Source: Zygnema cylindricum (taxonomy: Eukaryota; Streptophyta; Zygnematophyceae; Zygnematales; Zygnemataceae). From it: a DNA stretch of 56,214 bases. The stretch is taken from NCBI GenBank assembly GCA_037447655.1, contig JBBHKE010002538.1, forward strand, positions 89,466-145,679, in the 5' to 3' direction. Made by a program: the position numbers and the translations under genes. Shown here one piece after another: positions 33,033-44,281 of this stretch. The notes under the pieces were generated by a model. That model had not been told where the DNA came from, did no database searches, and saw only the letters and a program-made list of their open reading frames with translations. Numbering within the stretch: the stretch's first letter is position 1; each line of letters begins with the position of its first letter.

Positions 33033-34956
33033 GGTTATGGGCCCACCATCTAGGGTGCCTATGTTCGATGGAACAGACTTTACTTTTTGGGAGTTTATTA
33101 TGGAGGCATTGCTTTTCGAGAAGCACTTATGGGGAATTGTTTCGGGACAAGTGAGATGTCCGCCACCTGGCTTTGGAGGAGCTTCCTGTGGAGAACTATC
33201 TGAGGCTTCCCAGAATATCAACTAGAGTTCAGATGCAATGAAAGGTGAAGGGAAAAATATTGTGATGGAAGGGGGAAAAGGGGAGAATGATAAAGGGACA
33301 CTTATGGTGAGGGGAGCTATGCTCTCCGCCACATCTTCTCTTAGAGGGGTTATAAGTAAAACTGAAGAAAATGATAGTAAAATTTGGGAGTATAAAAATA
33401 CTATAGCAAAACATCTTATACTTAGATATGTGTCTAAGTCCATAGCTATCACTCGTTTAAGTCTTAGGAAGTCTTTGGAAATATGGGAAACACTAAGGCA
33501 GATTTATAAGAGTGAGACTATTCAGAGGCAGCAATTAGTAAAACAAGAAATAGAGGCCTACGTTTATAAAGGGGGTAACATGATAGAGTTTTGCAATGAT
33601 ATTGCTGCGCTATATGTTGAGCTTGCTAGTGCGGGATATGTAGAATCTGAGGAGAGAAAGATTAATACACTACTCATAAAACTCCCAGATGAGTACGAAA
33701 ACATCATTAATCATATGCAGGCAATGGGTGGCTCCTCATGGACTTAGAGCTTTACCGTGGGGATAATTCTTGTGAGGGAAAGCACTTTGGAGCTTCGTAC
33801 AGCTGGTGGTGATTGGCGGAAGCGTGATGAGAGGCTTGGCGGTGACGAGCGGAAGCGTGATGAGAGGAAGAAAGACAAAGGTAAACCTTATCGCAACTTT
33901 GGTGGAAAGAGAGGGAAAGGAAAAGAAAGAGGAGCTTTGAAAAATGGTGTTTGCTTCTTTTGTAGAGACCTGGGTCACTATATGGAGGTGTGTCCTTGTT
34001 TGGAAGAACTTAGAAGATGGAATGTGAAAGAGGAGGAAGAAAGGGAAGAGCAGAAAGAGGATGAAGAAATCTTAGAGCTTCTCCACATTGGTAGAATGGA
34101 GAAGAGAGAAAAGTACACAGAAATTCCACGAAAACAACAGTGTGCTTTTGGAGGTATAAGGGAAGTAAAGGGAAGGGAGGTACTTAAAAGAGTTAGACAT
34201 GATGTGGATGTTAAGGAGTATAGAAAGTCAGATCTAGAATCCATAATTGAAAAAGGGAAAAAAAAAAATAATAAGTATAATTCTATAAATATTTGGGAAA
34301 CAGAAAACTGGTTGGAAAGGGAGACTTCAACGGATTTGGAGGAAAGGGGAGAAGTAAAACTAGAAGGGGTTTTAAAGGATAGGGGAGAAAAGAAATATTT
34401 AATGAAAAGTTTAGGGGAGGAGAAATACTCTTTGAGAATCATTATAGAAAGAGATATCGGAAAGAATTCAATGGGAGAGAGTGAGGAAAGTTCAGAAAAT
34501 TGGGTGAGTATCATGGATAAAAACATGAGCTCGAAAGATGTAGATTTTATGAGGAACTTAGTGGGGACTCTTGATATAACGATAAATTTGGGGGGTAATG
34601 GTTTTGACATCACTAATGGGAGTGATGGCATTTATGGTGGTGTGTCTGTAAAAGGGTTAGCATCTGGGTGTGTGTCGCAGATTGGGGATGGGGCTGGTTT
34701 TTTGAATTGCAAGAGGGAAATTGGATTCTGTGTGGATGGAAAAGAGATGAGTGGGATAAAATCTTTGCTTGGATTTATGGAAAATTGTATGCTAAATAAA
34801 ATATGTGATCAGCAAGATGGAATGTTTATTTCAGCTCATATAATGGACCTTTTAAAATACAAGAGTATTCACTTAAAGTTTTACGAGGAGAAAAGAAAGA
34901 GGAAAGTGAAAAGAAGAAAAAAAAATATTATATATATATTTTTTAGTGGGAGTTGA
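33016..34956 (+). pseudogene. Copia B gag-only frame with collapsed pol remnant
   Basis: About 645 codons stay in one frame, broken only by two amber codons (33223-33225 and 33745-33747). The N-terminal part repeats the gag signature (FQVMGPPSRVPMFDGTDF). The middle part has the UBN2 body (KHLILRYVSKS, IEAYVYKGGNMIEF, LLIKLPDEYEN), then the knuckle CFFCRDLGHYMEVC. After the gag end the frame runs straight into a degenerate RT-tail and RNase H remnant (LVGTLDITINLGGN, then SDGIYGG where intact elements have SDASYGD). RNase H acidic residues are lost, and protease, integrase and most of RT are absent. This is the layout of a non-autonomous gag-only derivative. The plus strand is strikingly purine-rich. 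Confidence 0.8.
33033..33045 (+). other. Copia B primer-binding site, initiator tRNA-Met anticodon-arm type
   Basis: GGTTATGGGCCCA directly follows the LTR terminus and is identical to the copia A site. It is translated as part of the gag frame (FQVMGP). Confidence 0.85.
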
Positions 34957-34985
34957 AAAGAAAGTAGACTAGAAAATAAGGGGAG

Positions 34986-36233
34986 TGTTGAAATTTATGT
35001 ATTTTCTAGATATGTATTGGAAAAATAAATAGAGTAAGTCAGCAAAGGCAACATGCTTCTCGCTCAACTCTCTCCGGTCCCCATACTTGTTGCAGTCACT
35101 GAAGACCAGAGAGAGAGCTAGAGCCATGGCTGCCTAAAAAGGATAGGCTAATTCGTAGTTTGTACCAAAATGTTTATGCCGGATCCTGGATTTCATCCTG
35201 GCACCTACATCCTATAATAGACGTTAGCTTTAGCCTTTACCTTAGAGTCAACGATGGCATGTGAGGGGTACAATAGGTATTTATAAATATAGAAGTAGAG
35301 AGTTCTAACAAACTAAGAAATAGCCAAAAACTGCTCTATATCAGATTTGAACCATGGTCTGTGGTTATATTTGTAGAGGTAAGCCTTAACCAACAAGGCG
35401 TTGACAAAACGATACACGCGACGGGTTTCAAAGATATCTAAACGTTAACGCAACAGCTAATTAACGGCAGACTAACGAAAAGGAGCAATTCACGCATGTA
35501 CGCGAATCTGAACCGTATAAAATATGTTTTGATCGGACGGCCGCCATTGTAGCCGCCACGCGAAGTGAGCTTTTGGCGGCATTTGGAGATAGCGTCACGC
35601 GGTGCCACGTGGCGCCACATTATTTGATATCGGAGAAGATAGGAGGAGGAACCATGACTCCCGATTTCACAGGTGTCACCTTGAAGACCATGTCGTACAA
35701 TGACCGTACAATAAGTACATCTCCTATTATACCTTCTTGTACTATATAGTGTTCCTATTGGACTAGGGTTTAGTAGTAGGTAGTCGTGAGTAGGCAGACC
35801 AAGACTTAGTGATATTTAGGTACCTCTCTCTAAGAGAGCTTGTAACTATAAAGGTCAACTTTGACCAGCCATAACTTAATGCTCGGGTGAGAAAATTCAG
35901 TGATTCTTTTTGCTGCGGACTCAGGGGAGTCTAGACTACACAGGGGTGTAGTCGGTCAGAGGTTTTTAAGTGTCAGGGTGGCACTTATTCAGTGGGAAAG
36001 TCAAAGTGGGGAATATTGTCCAAAACACATATTCAAGCTTTGCATTCTGTGGTGGAATTGAGCACACAACTGAGCACACATAAGGTCTTCTCTTCACAGG
36101 GGTGAAGGTGTATTGGGGTTCTAATTGTCAAGGGATAATTCATTTGGGTTTATATCAACTTGGAGTCGGCACTATCTAGATTAGCTTCTTTTGAATCTGC
36201 GAATTTTGTGGGCATGGAGCCCATAGAATTTCA
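34986..36233 (+). repeat. Copia B 3' LTR
   Basis: 1248 bp, starting TGTTGAAATTTATG right after AATAAGGGGAG and ending AGAATTTCA. It is longer than the 5' LTR by the segment at about 35140-35400, which includes a tRNA-like module. Confidence 0.85.
35341..35402 (-). other. tRNA-like module inside the copia B 3' LTR, antisense
   Basis: On the minus strand an A-box-like TTGGTTAAGGCTTACC is followed about 40 bp later by a B-box-like GGTTCAAATC. The T and D arm words are preserved, but the acceptor stem is not clear. Confidence 0.45.
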
Positions 36234-37720
36234 CTAAGTAGACCAGGTCGGTGAATGATTTCAACGTCATATTCTTGTAAAATTAAAGCCCATCGGGCTT
36301 TTTTCTTGGAAAGCTTATCATTAGTCATCAGCCAATGCAAGGGCTGATGGTCAGTTAGGATTGTGAAAGGTTTTCCGTACAAATAATGGCGGAAGTGAAC
36401 GACTCCTTAAACCGCGACTAGACGCTCTCTTTTGAAGCTACTATAATTTGATTCAGCCCGGTTATTGCCTCTACTCGCGTAAGCAACTACTTATTCCTCT
36501 CCGCTCAACTCTATTTGTGTTAAGATGACAGCGATTACGGGTTTTCCAAAATTTGTTTGGAGACAAAACGGGAGTTTGTGATTGGGAGGACGGAGAATTG
36601 GAGCACTCGATTAGGCGGTTTTTAATTTTTGAAATGTGGAAATCTGATCGGGGCCCTATATAAAGGCCACTTCCTTATTGAGAAGGTTGTTTAGAGGAGA
36701 TGCGATTGTACTGAAATTAGGTACGAACCTGCGATAATAATTAGCAAGCCCGAGAAACGCTCGCAGACTTGTAAGGTCCGTGGGAGCCGGCAATTTGCTG
36801 ATGGCCTCTGCTTTTGCTTCGAGAGGAGTGATTCCCTCAGCCGAGAAAAAATGGCCAAGGTAAGGCACTCCTTCGGATCCAAAGGTGCATTTTGCGGGAT
36901 GACACTGTAATCCAACCTTTATTAATTCAGTCAATACCCATTCGATGTGAGCCGCCTGCTCTTCGATACTAGAAGAGGCAATGACGAGGTCATCGATGTA
37001 ACACGTACCAAACTCACAACCTCCAACGACTGATTCCATGACTTTTTGAAATTTCGCGGGAGCATTTTTCAGTCCGAACGGCATTACGACCCATTCCCAT
37101 GGGCCATCAATACCCCAAAAGGCATTTTTATGCCGGTCTTTTTCTTTTATCTCAATTTGATCGAATCCTTGACGGAGGTCAAGGATACTAAAATACTTCG
37201 CTCCGCCTACGTGATCAATTATTTCTTCGGCGAGAGGCATGAGATGACGATCTTGAACGGTTCTAGCATTTAGTTCACGATAATCACCACATATTCAACG
37301 CTCAGTAAAATTACCATCGGAATCCTTTTTGCGAGGCATGAGAGTGGGAGCTGCAAATGTGGAGTTTGACCGATAGATTAGGCCAGCTTCCTCTAGTCCA
37401 GCACATCGTTTGTCTACCATTCAGTTTCTGACAAACGATGTTTCGGTTTAAATATCGGGCGGTCATCTTCGAGATCTATCGACATCTTACAAGTTGTGTG
37501 ACGACCCAAATCGTTCATAGAAAAAGCTAAGGCATCGACATTTCGTAATACTACGTCATTCAATAATTCTTGTTCGGCCTTTGCTAGATTGGTGCTGAAT
37601 TTCCATTTAGGAGCATTGCGATTTTCAGTTGTCATACCTTCCATGGCTTGTGCAAAGGCCAACTGCTCATCTGCGATAAGCGTTTGACCTAACTCGTAAG
37701 CTACAGGTGTCTGTTTAAGG
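36234..37720 (-). pseudogene. Gypsy-1 reverse transcriptase and RNase H
   Basis: RT lead-in (DRPIFKPKHRLSETEW) at 37414-37662. The fingers and palm follow: CGDYRELN, YFSILDLRQGFDQIEI, MPFGLKNAPAKFQ, the catalytic box CYIDDLVIAS, then YLGHFFSAEGI and LRAFLGLANYYRRFVPNFS (to 36656). The RNase H part (YASRGNN, PFTILTDHQPLHWL, EIIHRPG) ends at the copia B boundary at 36234. One base appears missing near 37425, a TGA replaces the codon before ICGDYREL (near 37290), and further frame changes separate RT from RNase H. It is clearly Ty3/gypsy type. Confidence 0.9.
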
Positions 37721-37830
37721 CAATTAACAGAATGATTCCAGCTGCGTGTTGGAAATGCAACACTCCAATGAGGAGTGGGTGGAATATGTATGGAACTTGT
37801 ACACTAGACAGCCGTGTATGCGGGAATAGA

Positions 37831-39080
37831 CTAAGACATATGGCTAGGATTGAGGAAATCGTAGATAGAGATTTCCGGAACGGGTGGAATTGGAGAAGTC
37901 AAACGGAAAAAATGAAATGCGGTCCCTTTGAGGGTACGATGGAAAGATTTACTTAGTGATGCATTCCCCCCCCCTAGCTGGTTGAGACGGATGTGTCTAA
38001 GAGTGGCGAACAGATGCAAACTCTAGACCTAAAACAAAAGACAAAGACTGACGGTCCATGACACGACCTAATAAAGTGCATCTTTGACGTTCTATAAGAC
38101 CAGAAGCGGCTTTAGTGCCAGGGATAAAATGAATGAGGTGTTCTCGCTCTATAGAGGTAGGCTCTTTGAGCTCACCAGTATAAATGTTTCGGAGCATGCC
38201 AAGACCGTCATTAGAAAATACGTGTGAATGTGGGTAAGAGACTAAGGTAGGAAGAACCTTGAGAGGTTGACCCGGGACATTAATATTAAAATTGGGGGGA
38301 TAGTCCTTTTGAATGCAAGGCTGCACCTTATGAAAAGGAAGAAGGGCAGCCTGAATGTCTGTAGGAGGAGGACGAACTAACAAGTTGGCCTCACGGAGTC
38401 TACCAATATCGATCAGGTTCATCCATTTGGAGCGAACCCGGTGTGCTAGTGAACCATGGCGAGCCGCGTCAATAATAAGAGGCGGGCCAATTAATTGTTC
38501 GATTCGTTGATAATCAACCAAAATCGTAGGTCTTGGATCATTATAGGCCGCGACATTCTCCAAGATATACCCCATAGGATGATATAGAGCTTAAAAAAAA
38601 TGCAGGATGCGAACCAACTCAAAAAATAATTTGGTGCGGGGATCTGCTAATCCGAGACCTTTCCCGGCCCGAGACATTCCCTTGCACTCCCATCTACCAA
38701 AAACTAGATCGATTGGACCAATCTCCAATAAGTGATGGTTGCCCACAATCCGGATGTCTTGTGGGAGGGCAGTATGCATATGCTCGTATGCAGATTTTGG
38801 GAACAAATGCGGTTATTGGGAATGCAACAGATTACAATGATGTAATTGTGCTTTCCGTGCTAACGGATCAATCTCCAGCGAATAATAAAATCGGCTTAAT
38901 AATCCATTCCGCCAACATGCCAGTAGAGAAGTGCCTATACCCGCAAAAAGGTCCAAAATCACTAATCCATTTGGATGAGGTTTCAATTGGACCGGATTCC
39001 AATGAATGGGAAGAAACCCAGAAGAGTCTGTAGGGACTGGTATTGGGGAAGAGAACGGAGAAAGTGGAATTGACAAGGTT
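37831..39080 (-). pseudogene. Gypsy-1 C5-cytosine DNA methyltransferase domain (DNMT3-like)
   Basis: Motifs appear in canonical order in one frame. Motif I is VILDLFAGIGTSLLACW and motif II is YYSLEIDPLARKA. Motif IV is PIDLVFGRWECKGMSRAG: the catalytic Cys is kept but the usual preceding Pro is Glu. Motif V-like is KLFFELVRIL, motif VI YILENVAAYNDP, motif VIII-like ARHGSLAHRVRSKWMNL, and motifs IX/X EREHLIHFIPGTKAASG and RQRCTLLGRVMDR. Two TAA codons interrupt the frame (38813-38815 and 38591-38593), each one C-to-T change from CAA. A +1 change near 38018 joins the C-terminal extension (37831-38019). The domain shares its frame with the upstream protease (39535-38816 is one open stretch), so it is part of the polyprotein and not a neighbour. 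Its role by analogy is to methylate cytosines in DNA, perhaps element copies. Confidence 0.88.
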
Positions 39081-39299
39081 TGGTTATAGATCCGGTCAAA
39101 TTCCCTTGTATCTATAAGAAAACCTGGGTCACTTAAAATTTCTTGTAGGTAAGAACTATCGGGCAAAATTTCTTCTACTGACAATGAATGAAATATTTCG
39201 GCCCCCACCGAATTCCCTGAAAATGCAGGTATGGAGGCGGCCGAATTTGCCATAATAGGCATGGGCTTCCTAGCGGAAATTAGCGGAATGCAGATTTTG

Positions 39300-39659
39300 C
39301 GTTCCGGGAAGCTAGTGGGCCTATAAGAAAATGTCTGATCATGCATGTCAACACCACCCCTAACAAGAAATATAACGTCCTGTCCCACTAGGCATTCATA
39401 GCTACTACATCTAGTGACTAGAGCTTGTACTGAGATCTCAGCAAACTCTGTGGCCGTTCTGTTCTGTAACCTCAAAACCAACGGTTCCGTAGTGATTCCT
39501 AGGATTGGCTTGGTTGTTCCAGCTGATGTTAGCAAACGAGTAGAAGTGGACTGAAACTTGTTTGAAATTAGATAATATCACCGGCTTTGCACCCGTATCC
39601 ATGAGGGGCAGGGATGGAGCAATACTATTGATCAACAATGATCCCTTCCCGGTATCCAA
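39300..39659 (-). pseudogene. Gypsy-1 aspartic protease
   Basis: The retropepsin active-site word LPLMDTGAKPVILS (DTG) is followed, after a +1 frame change near 39569, by a typical second half: PILGITTEPLVLRLQ, then ALVTRCSSYECLVGQDVIF. It sits between the gag knuckles and the methyltransferase, and a linker of about 75 residues (39300-39080) with no recognised motif joins it to the latter. Confidence 0.75.
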
Positions 39660-40036
39660 AAATCTGATGTGAGGGTCGAGAGAATTTCGCTCCTCTACGG
39701 AAATAGGTTGAATAGCAGCAATATTTTTGTGCAGCTACAATGCTTGTAAAGCGACAGCTGCAGCTGAGCTATTGGAGGGAGAAGAGATTTTTGGAGTGTC
39801 AAAAAACATAGTGGATAGAATGCAAAAGCGTTCTCTCACGCGATGTGATTCATGTATGGTCGATCCACTATGTTGAGAGCTTCAGCCGCGACGGCTGAAG
39901 CGGTTTCGGGCAAGGGAGGAGAAGGTTCTTTTGTAAATGACAACGGAATACGCGTGTTAGGAGTTTTACCGTCACGGCTGTGATTGGTCAAACCTTTATC
40001 GAACTTAGCTTCTCGATGTTGGATGGTGGAATCTCG

Positions 40037-41506
40037 TTAGATTCGATCTGCCAACGTGGGCATGTGTACAACGGTGCGAGCCATGCCTATAAATTGTGGC
40101 TTCATTTGAGTCATGAAGGCTGCGAATTGTTCCTTCATCATAGCCGCCATTTTCTCTTGCATTTCTAAACGCTCTCTCTCTCTTCGAGTTACCTTAGATG
40201 GAGTGGTGTCCTTCTCCCGTTCTTTAACCGGTTGAACCGGTTTTGCGGATCGAGCGGGAATGCCACCACTCTTAATTTGGTTCTGATAGGAAAATTCCGG
40301 GTTTTTTATATGACAACGTTCGATATGATGTCCGGTTTGCTTGCAATGTGTATAGGTAGCAGTTTTGTCTGGACACATTCGGGCATCATGCCCCGTCTTC
40401 CCACATCAAAAACATAATCGGTTTCTGGGAGCAACAGGTGGGGTTCTCATGGTTGAGACTTTAAATGGCCGATTGTTAGGACAAAGATTGTTCAATAGTG
40501 GAACAATCAGTTCTTTCATGACCGCTTTAGGACGGTCATGTGCTTTCCACCAACAATTTTGCATTTCCTATTCCACGGCATGCTGGGCGGCTTGGTCGAA
40601 AGTGAACTTCAAACAGTAGGTTTGTGTCAGGTTACTCTAGATAAATTTCTTAGACTGACTCGAAAACTGTCCAACAAATTTCTGGACAGCTTCAGCATCC
40701 ATCATTAAGTCCAGCAATGCTTCACGAAGAGCTTCCATTCGAGCACGCATAGCAAGGGCAGTCTCTCATGACTTCCGTTCGAAGTTCATTAACTCACGAA
40801 CTAGGTCAAGGTTTTGAATACGGTATTCCGCTTGCAACATTTCAAACATGACAGAGAGCGGATCCAATATAAGGATCGTCATCGCTAGTCGTGGTGGGAT
40901 TCCAGCACGTGCAGCTATAGCGAGTTGCTGAGGTATTTCCGCAACTGCTGCTGTAATACTATCACCGTTGAGATCAAGGACTTCCGGAATAGCCCGTCGG
41001 TAGGGAATTTTTGGTTATCCTATAATAGCAGGACTCCCAGCGAAAGCTGGAGAAAACTGTGTCATCGCAAGTACACAATCATACTTGCGGGAATAAAGAG
41101 TAAAGGCTGAACCGCGAAGGTAACTGCCTAAAAGAGGGAAAGTGGCCTGTAGGTCAAACGAATCTTCGTACCGAAATGCAAGATCACGCATTTCAGTATC
41201 GAATAACATTCGGAAATGGGATAAGGTCATGGTGTCCTTCATTCTTGAAAAACAAAAATGAAGCCGACCCCTTCCCTCGGATGTGGAAGCCATTTCCAAT
41301 AATGAAATGATTTTGGCTAATAATGAATTTGTAATTTGCGGAAACCAAAAATTTAATGAATTGGAATCCGACGCGTCAAGGGAATCGTGGTCCGATTCTT
41401 TCTCGAAAAATGTGGAAGAGACTGATGATAAGGAAGATACTGAGGTGAGAGAAGATTGAATCGAAAGGGAAATTTGACCCGAGATATTCGAGAAAGGATG
41501 GTCCAA
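40037..41506 (-). pseudogene. Gypsy-1 gag with two zinc knuckles
   Basis: The capsid-like part is at 41506-41015 and degenerate frames continue to 40430. Two CCHC knuckles follow: C-F-stop-C-GKTGHDARMC near 40395 (a TGA inside) and Y-THCKQTGHHIERC near 40345 (first Cys replaced by Tyr). A basic, coiled-coil-prone tail follows (RRERERLEMQEKMAAMMKEQ). Stops and frame changes are frequent between 40430 and 41015. Confidence 0.7.
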
Positions 41507-42539
41507 AAGACTAGGTAAATCTGATGGTCTTGATTTTGTACGTCAAAACAAGGCCGACGATCGCGTGGTTCCGAAAGGATAATCAAGGTTATCCCAATCG
41601 GTGGGCATAAAAATGATAAAACCAAATGACGACCGGATAACAAAATCGATCCATACGAGGTGCTTGAAATGCCAGGCCACACCCTTCACTCGTCGAATCA
41701 GCCAATCAATCAGTATTAGGGCCTCGATGGCCAGATCTATCAGTAAACCGTATTATCAAAACCTTCTACCGTGCAAACAAAGGGACAAGGCCGAAGGGCC
41801 AGATCTATAAAGGCAAATAACTTACTATCCAAGCACTCACAAGTGCAGATCTAAAGCGGCACAATCCACAAAAGAGCTAACCAATCCCTCCAACGGCAAG
41901 ATCTATGGAAGAAATTCCACACCAGGCAAAGCAAACTCAGCCAAGGCCACTCAGGGCCAGATAGCAAGTATGGAAAGCTGGACAAATGTAATACTCAATA
42001 CAAGTGGATTAACACTAATCCACTGTAGACACGATCCCTCTAAACGATCAACCGACTACCTTAGCACGTGCTTGTACCCGCAAGGCATCGTGATACTTAC
42101 ATAACACTCTTAGCAATCTGGTGATTGCCAAGGGTGATCTGCTGTTGTTTGATACAACCGAAGTTTTGTAGAGCTCCCAAGAAAGGATCCGCTCCACTAA
42201 CTCCACTCTTTAGTGAAGTATGTCTCAATGTGAGCAAACGATGCCCCTTATATATAACCAAAAAACGGAGGAAACAAAAACCAAATACTTAAGTAAGTGT
42301 GTTATATCGTTGGCCGAAAATTGGCCAATAAGATAAAAACGTCAACCAACAAGCAAATGGTAATTATAAATGTAAAGCTAGTTATAGCTTTTTGTAGAAA
42401 CGTATCTACAAATATATATTTTTGATTTTTGAATTTTTTTTTTTCTTTTTATTTTAACCAAAGAAAACTGAAATTGAAATAAAACAAAATGAATTGAAAA
42501 TAACAATGGAGAATGAGACGACAATTTTCAAGTGCAGGA
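41507..42539 (-). promoter_or_regulatory. Gypsy-1 5' leader and probable 5' LTR with TATA box
   Basis: No ORF. The minus strand has TTATATATAAGG at 42257-42246, a good TATA box about 740 bp upstream of the gag start. The exact LTR limits cannot be set because the 3' LTR is missing at the left boundary. No standard primer site for the 3' end of initiator tRNA-Met was seen. Confidence 0.45.
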
Positions 42540-43407
42540 ATACTAAGCCGATGGATGACCACTAGGCCCCCACGGTCTATTGATATTTCTTGCAAGAGTT
42601 ATCTTATTGAGGATAATCTAAATTTATACTTAAATAAAATAAATCAAAACATAAACAACCGAGAAAGATAAATAAAAACTGAAAATGACAATATGCCCGC
42701 TACTTATGAGGTTTGAGATAACCAAACTCAAAAGATGCACATAAGCCAATTAGAAATAAATACAAAGTCGCAAGAAATAAAAACAACAAATCAATAATCC
42801 CAACATGCAACTTCCACACTAATTAAAGATCAGCCACAACCGGGAAAAGAAGTTTGGGTCGTGAGATTGCGGTCGAAATCCACTAAAAAAGACGAGAAAA
42901 GAGAAGGGAAACCGTGTAGGTCTTGGCCGAAGCCTTATAGATTAATATGAAAGGCTTTCCAAGATATTGATAATGTAATAGAAAACTAGACGCTTCACGC
43001 AAAGGCAAAAAATCGCCTCTAAGCTGTCCGGACAATTTTACAAATAAAAAGATGGGTGCAGAAAATCCTCAACACTGAAAATAAATAAATAAATAATTCT
43101 TGCACTTGAAAATTGTGACCAGGAAATAATCTAAAATGAACTAAGTAACAAAAACTACGCCTAGCGAAAACAAGCCAATCAGAGTACAACGTGCTATGTA
43201 AGTTTTTGCGTCTAGTTTGGATTTAGCCAATAGAAGGTCGAAATCCTATGCCCTATGTTTCACAATCTATAACCTACGGGTTAAAACCTTTCGTATCTAG
43301 ATGTGAACGCGTGAACCTCCAAATGGTTCACGACTTAAAGTGGTCCAATCACGTCGCTTCGTCAAAATTGACAGCCGATTTGTCTGTCACTTGCGTCGAC
43401 GGTCCAT
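42540..43407. mobile_element. Right part of repeat R2
   Basis: It matches R1 20304-21175 in the same orientation: ATACTAAGCCGATGGATGACC, AAGCTGTCCGGACAATTTTAC, and TGGTCCAATCACGTCGCTTC near the right. It ends abruptly at GTCGACGGTCCA, where copia LTR C begins. Confidence 0.75.
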
Positions 43408-44281
43408 ATCTGTGTTGTTCTGTCACTACTACACAAACTGAAGATGAAGATGATGCTAGAGTAGACATCACAGAATTCAGATAAGCAGATGATGCTGGAG
43501 TAGACATCACAGAATTCAGATAAGCAAGAAGCTCTCACAGATGCTCAGAAAAATACACACAACTTTGGAACACAACCAAAGATAATTTAGGCAACCAAAT
43601 GGCTACAAATCTGACACAATGCAGATAATACACAACGGAACACAAGTGCAAATTTACAAAGAAATCTGCAAAGAGATATGAGAGATATTCTCAGTCAAAG
43701 ATATCATAAATGTCACAGCATAATTTTGATACAACAAGTTCAGAATTTTGAAATGGCTAAGTCTTATTCTTATACCTAAAAAATCTATTCTTTTAAGAGC
43801 TAGCAGCCACTTACTACCCTAACTAAGCAAAGGAGGCATACCAGCCATACATCAATAATATCTACTATCTTAAAGAGGATACCTGAATATGTCAAGGTAT
43901 GTCATACAGAAAGAATCTGAACTGAGACACTAATCAAGCAAAACACGCTTCTGTACAAACTAGAGATAAGTAACATCACAATACATCGTGCACAAACACG
44001 TCAGATAATTACAGACGTTGTCCCGGATGACCACCTTCCATCGGTAGCAAATCTTCACCGTCCATCATGTTGAAGTTTCATCGAAGATGAAACTTTGATG
44101 TGACACTTCGGTCTTTATGGTAAGCCTGAATAGTACCAACGGATCTTTGTAGGGTGTCTCATTTACCGACGCGTGTCCTGAAGTGTGTCACACCGTGAAC
44201 TCCCTCGCTGTTCACTGTAACATTAATTCTGGTACATACTGAACCAGACTTTCACAAAATATTCTAAGTACTGAGAAAACA
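43408..44281 (-). repeat. Copia C 3' LTR
   Basis: In minus orientation it starts TGTTTTCTCAG, right after the polypurine tract GGTGAGGGGAG. The left limit is approximate. A short tandem duplication (GTAGACATCACAGAATTCAG, 43463 and about 43499) lies near its distal end. Confidence 0.6.

Larger units (their letters stand above)
25582..36233 (+). mobile_element. Copia B, gag-only non-autonomous LTR retrotransposon, split by copia A
   Basis: The 5' LTR is 25582-26196 plus 32651-33032, the primer site 33033-33045, the coding frame about 33003-34956, the polypurine tract about 34976-34985 and the 3' LTR 34986-36233. It sits in gypsy-1 between RNase H and integrase. The flanks TTAAT and CTAAG share only three bases, which suggests deletion or decay at one side. 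The first 170 bp of the 5' LTR resemble the copia A LTR, while the 3' LTR has a different start and about 230 extra bases. That mismatch is odd for one element and suggests recombination. Confidence 0.75.

Noticed and set aside
33978-34631. 217-codon minus-strand frame
   Set aside because: Shadow of the purine-rich copia B gag frame on the other strand.
37732-37956. Plus-strand frame between methyltransferase and RT
   Set aside because: Antisense to the gypsy-1 polyprotein linker. No motif.
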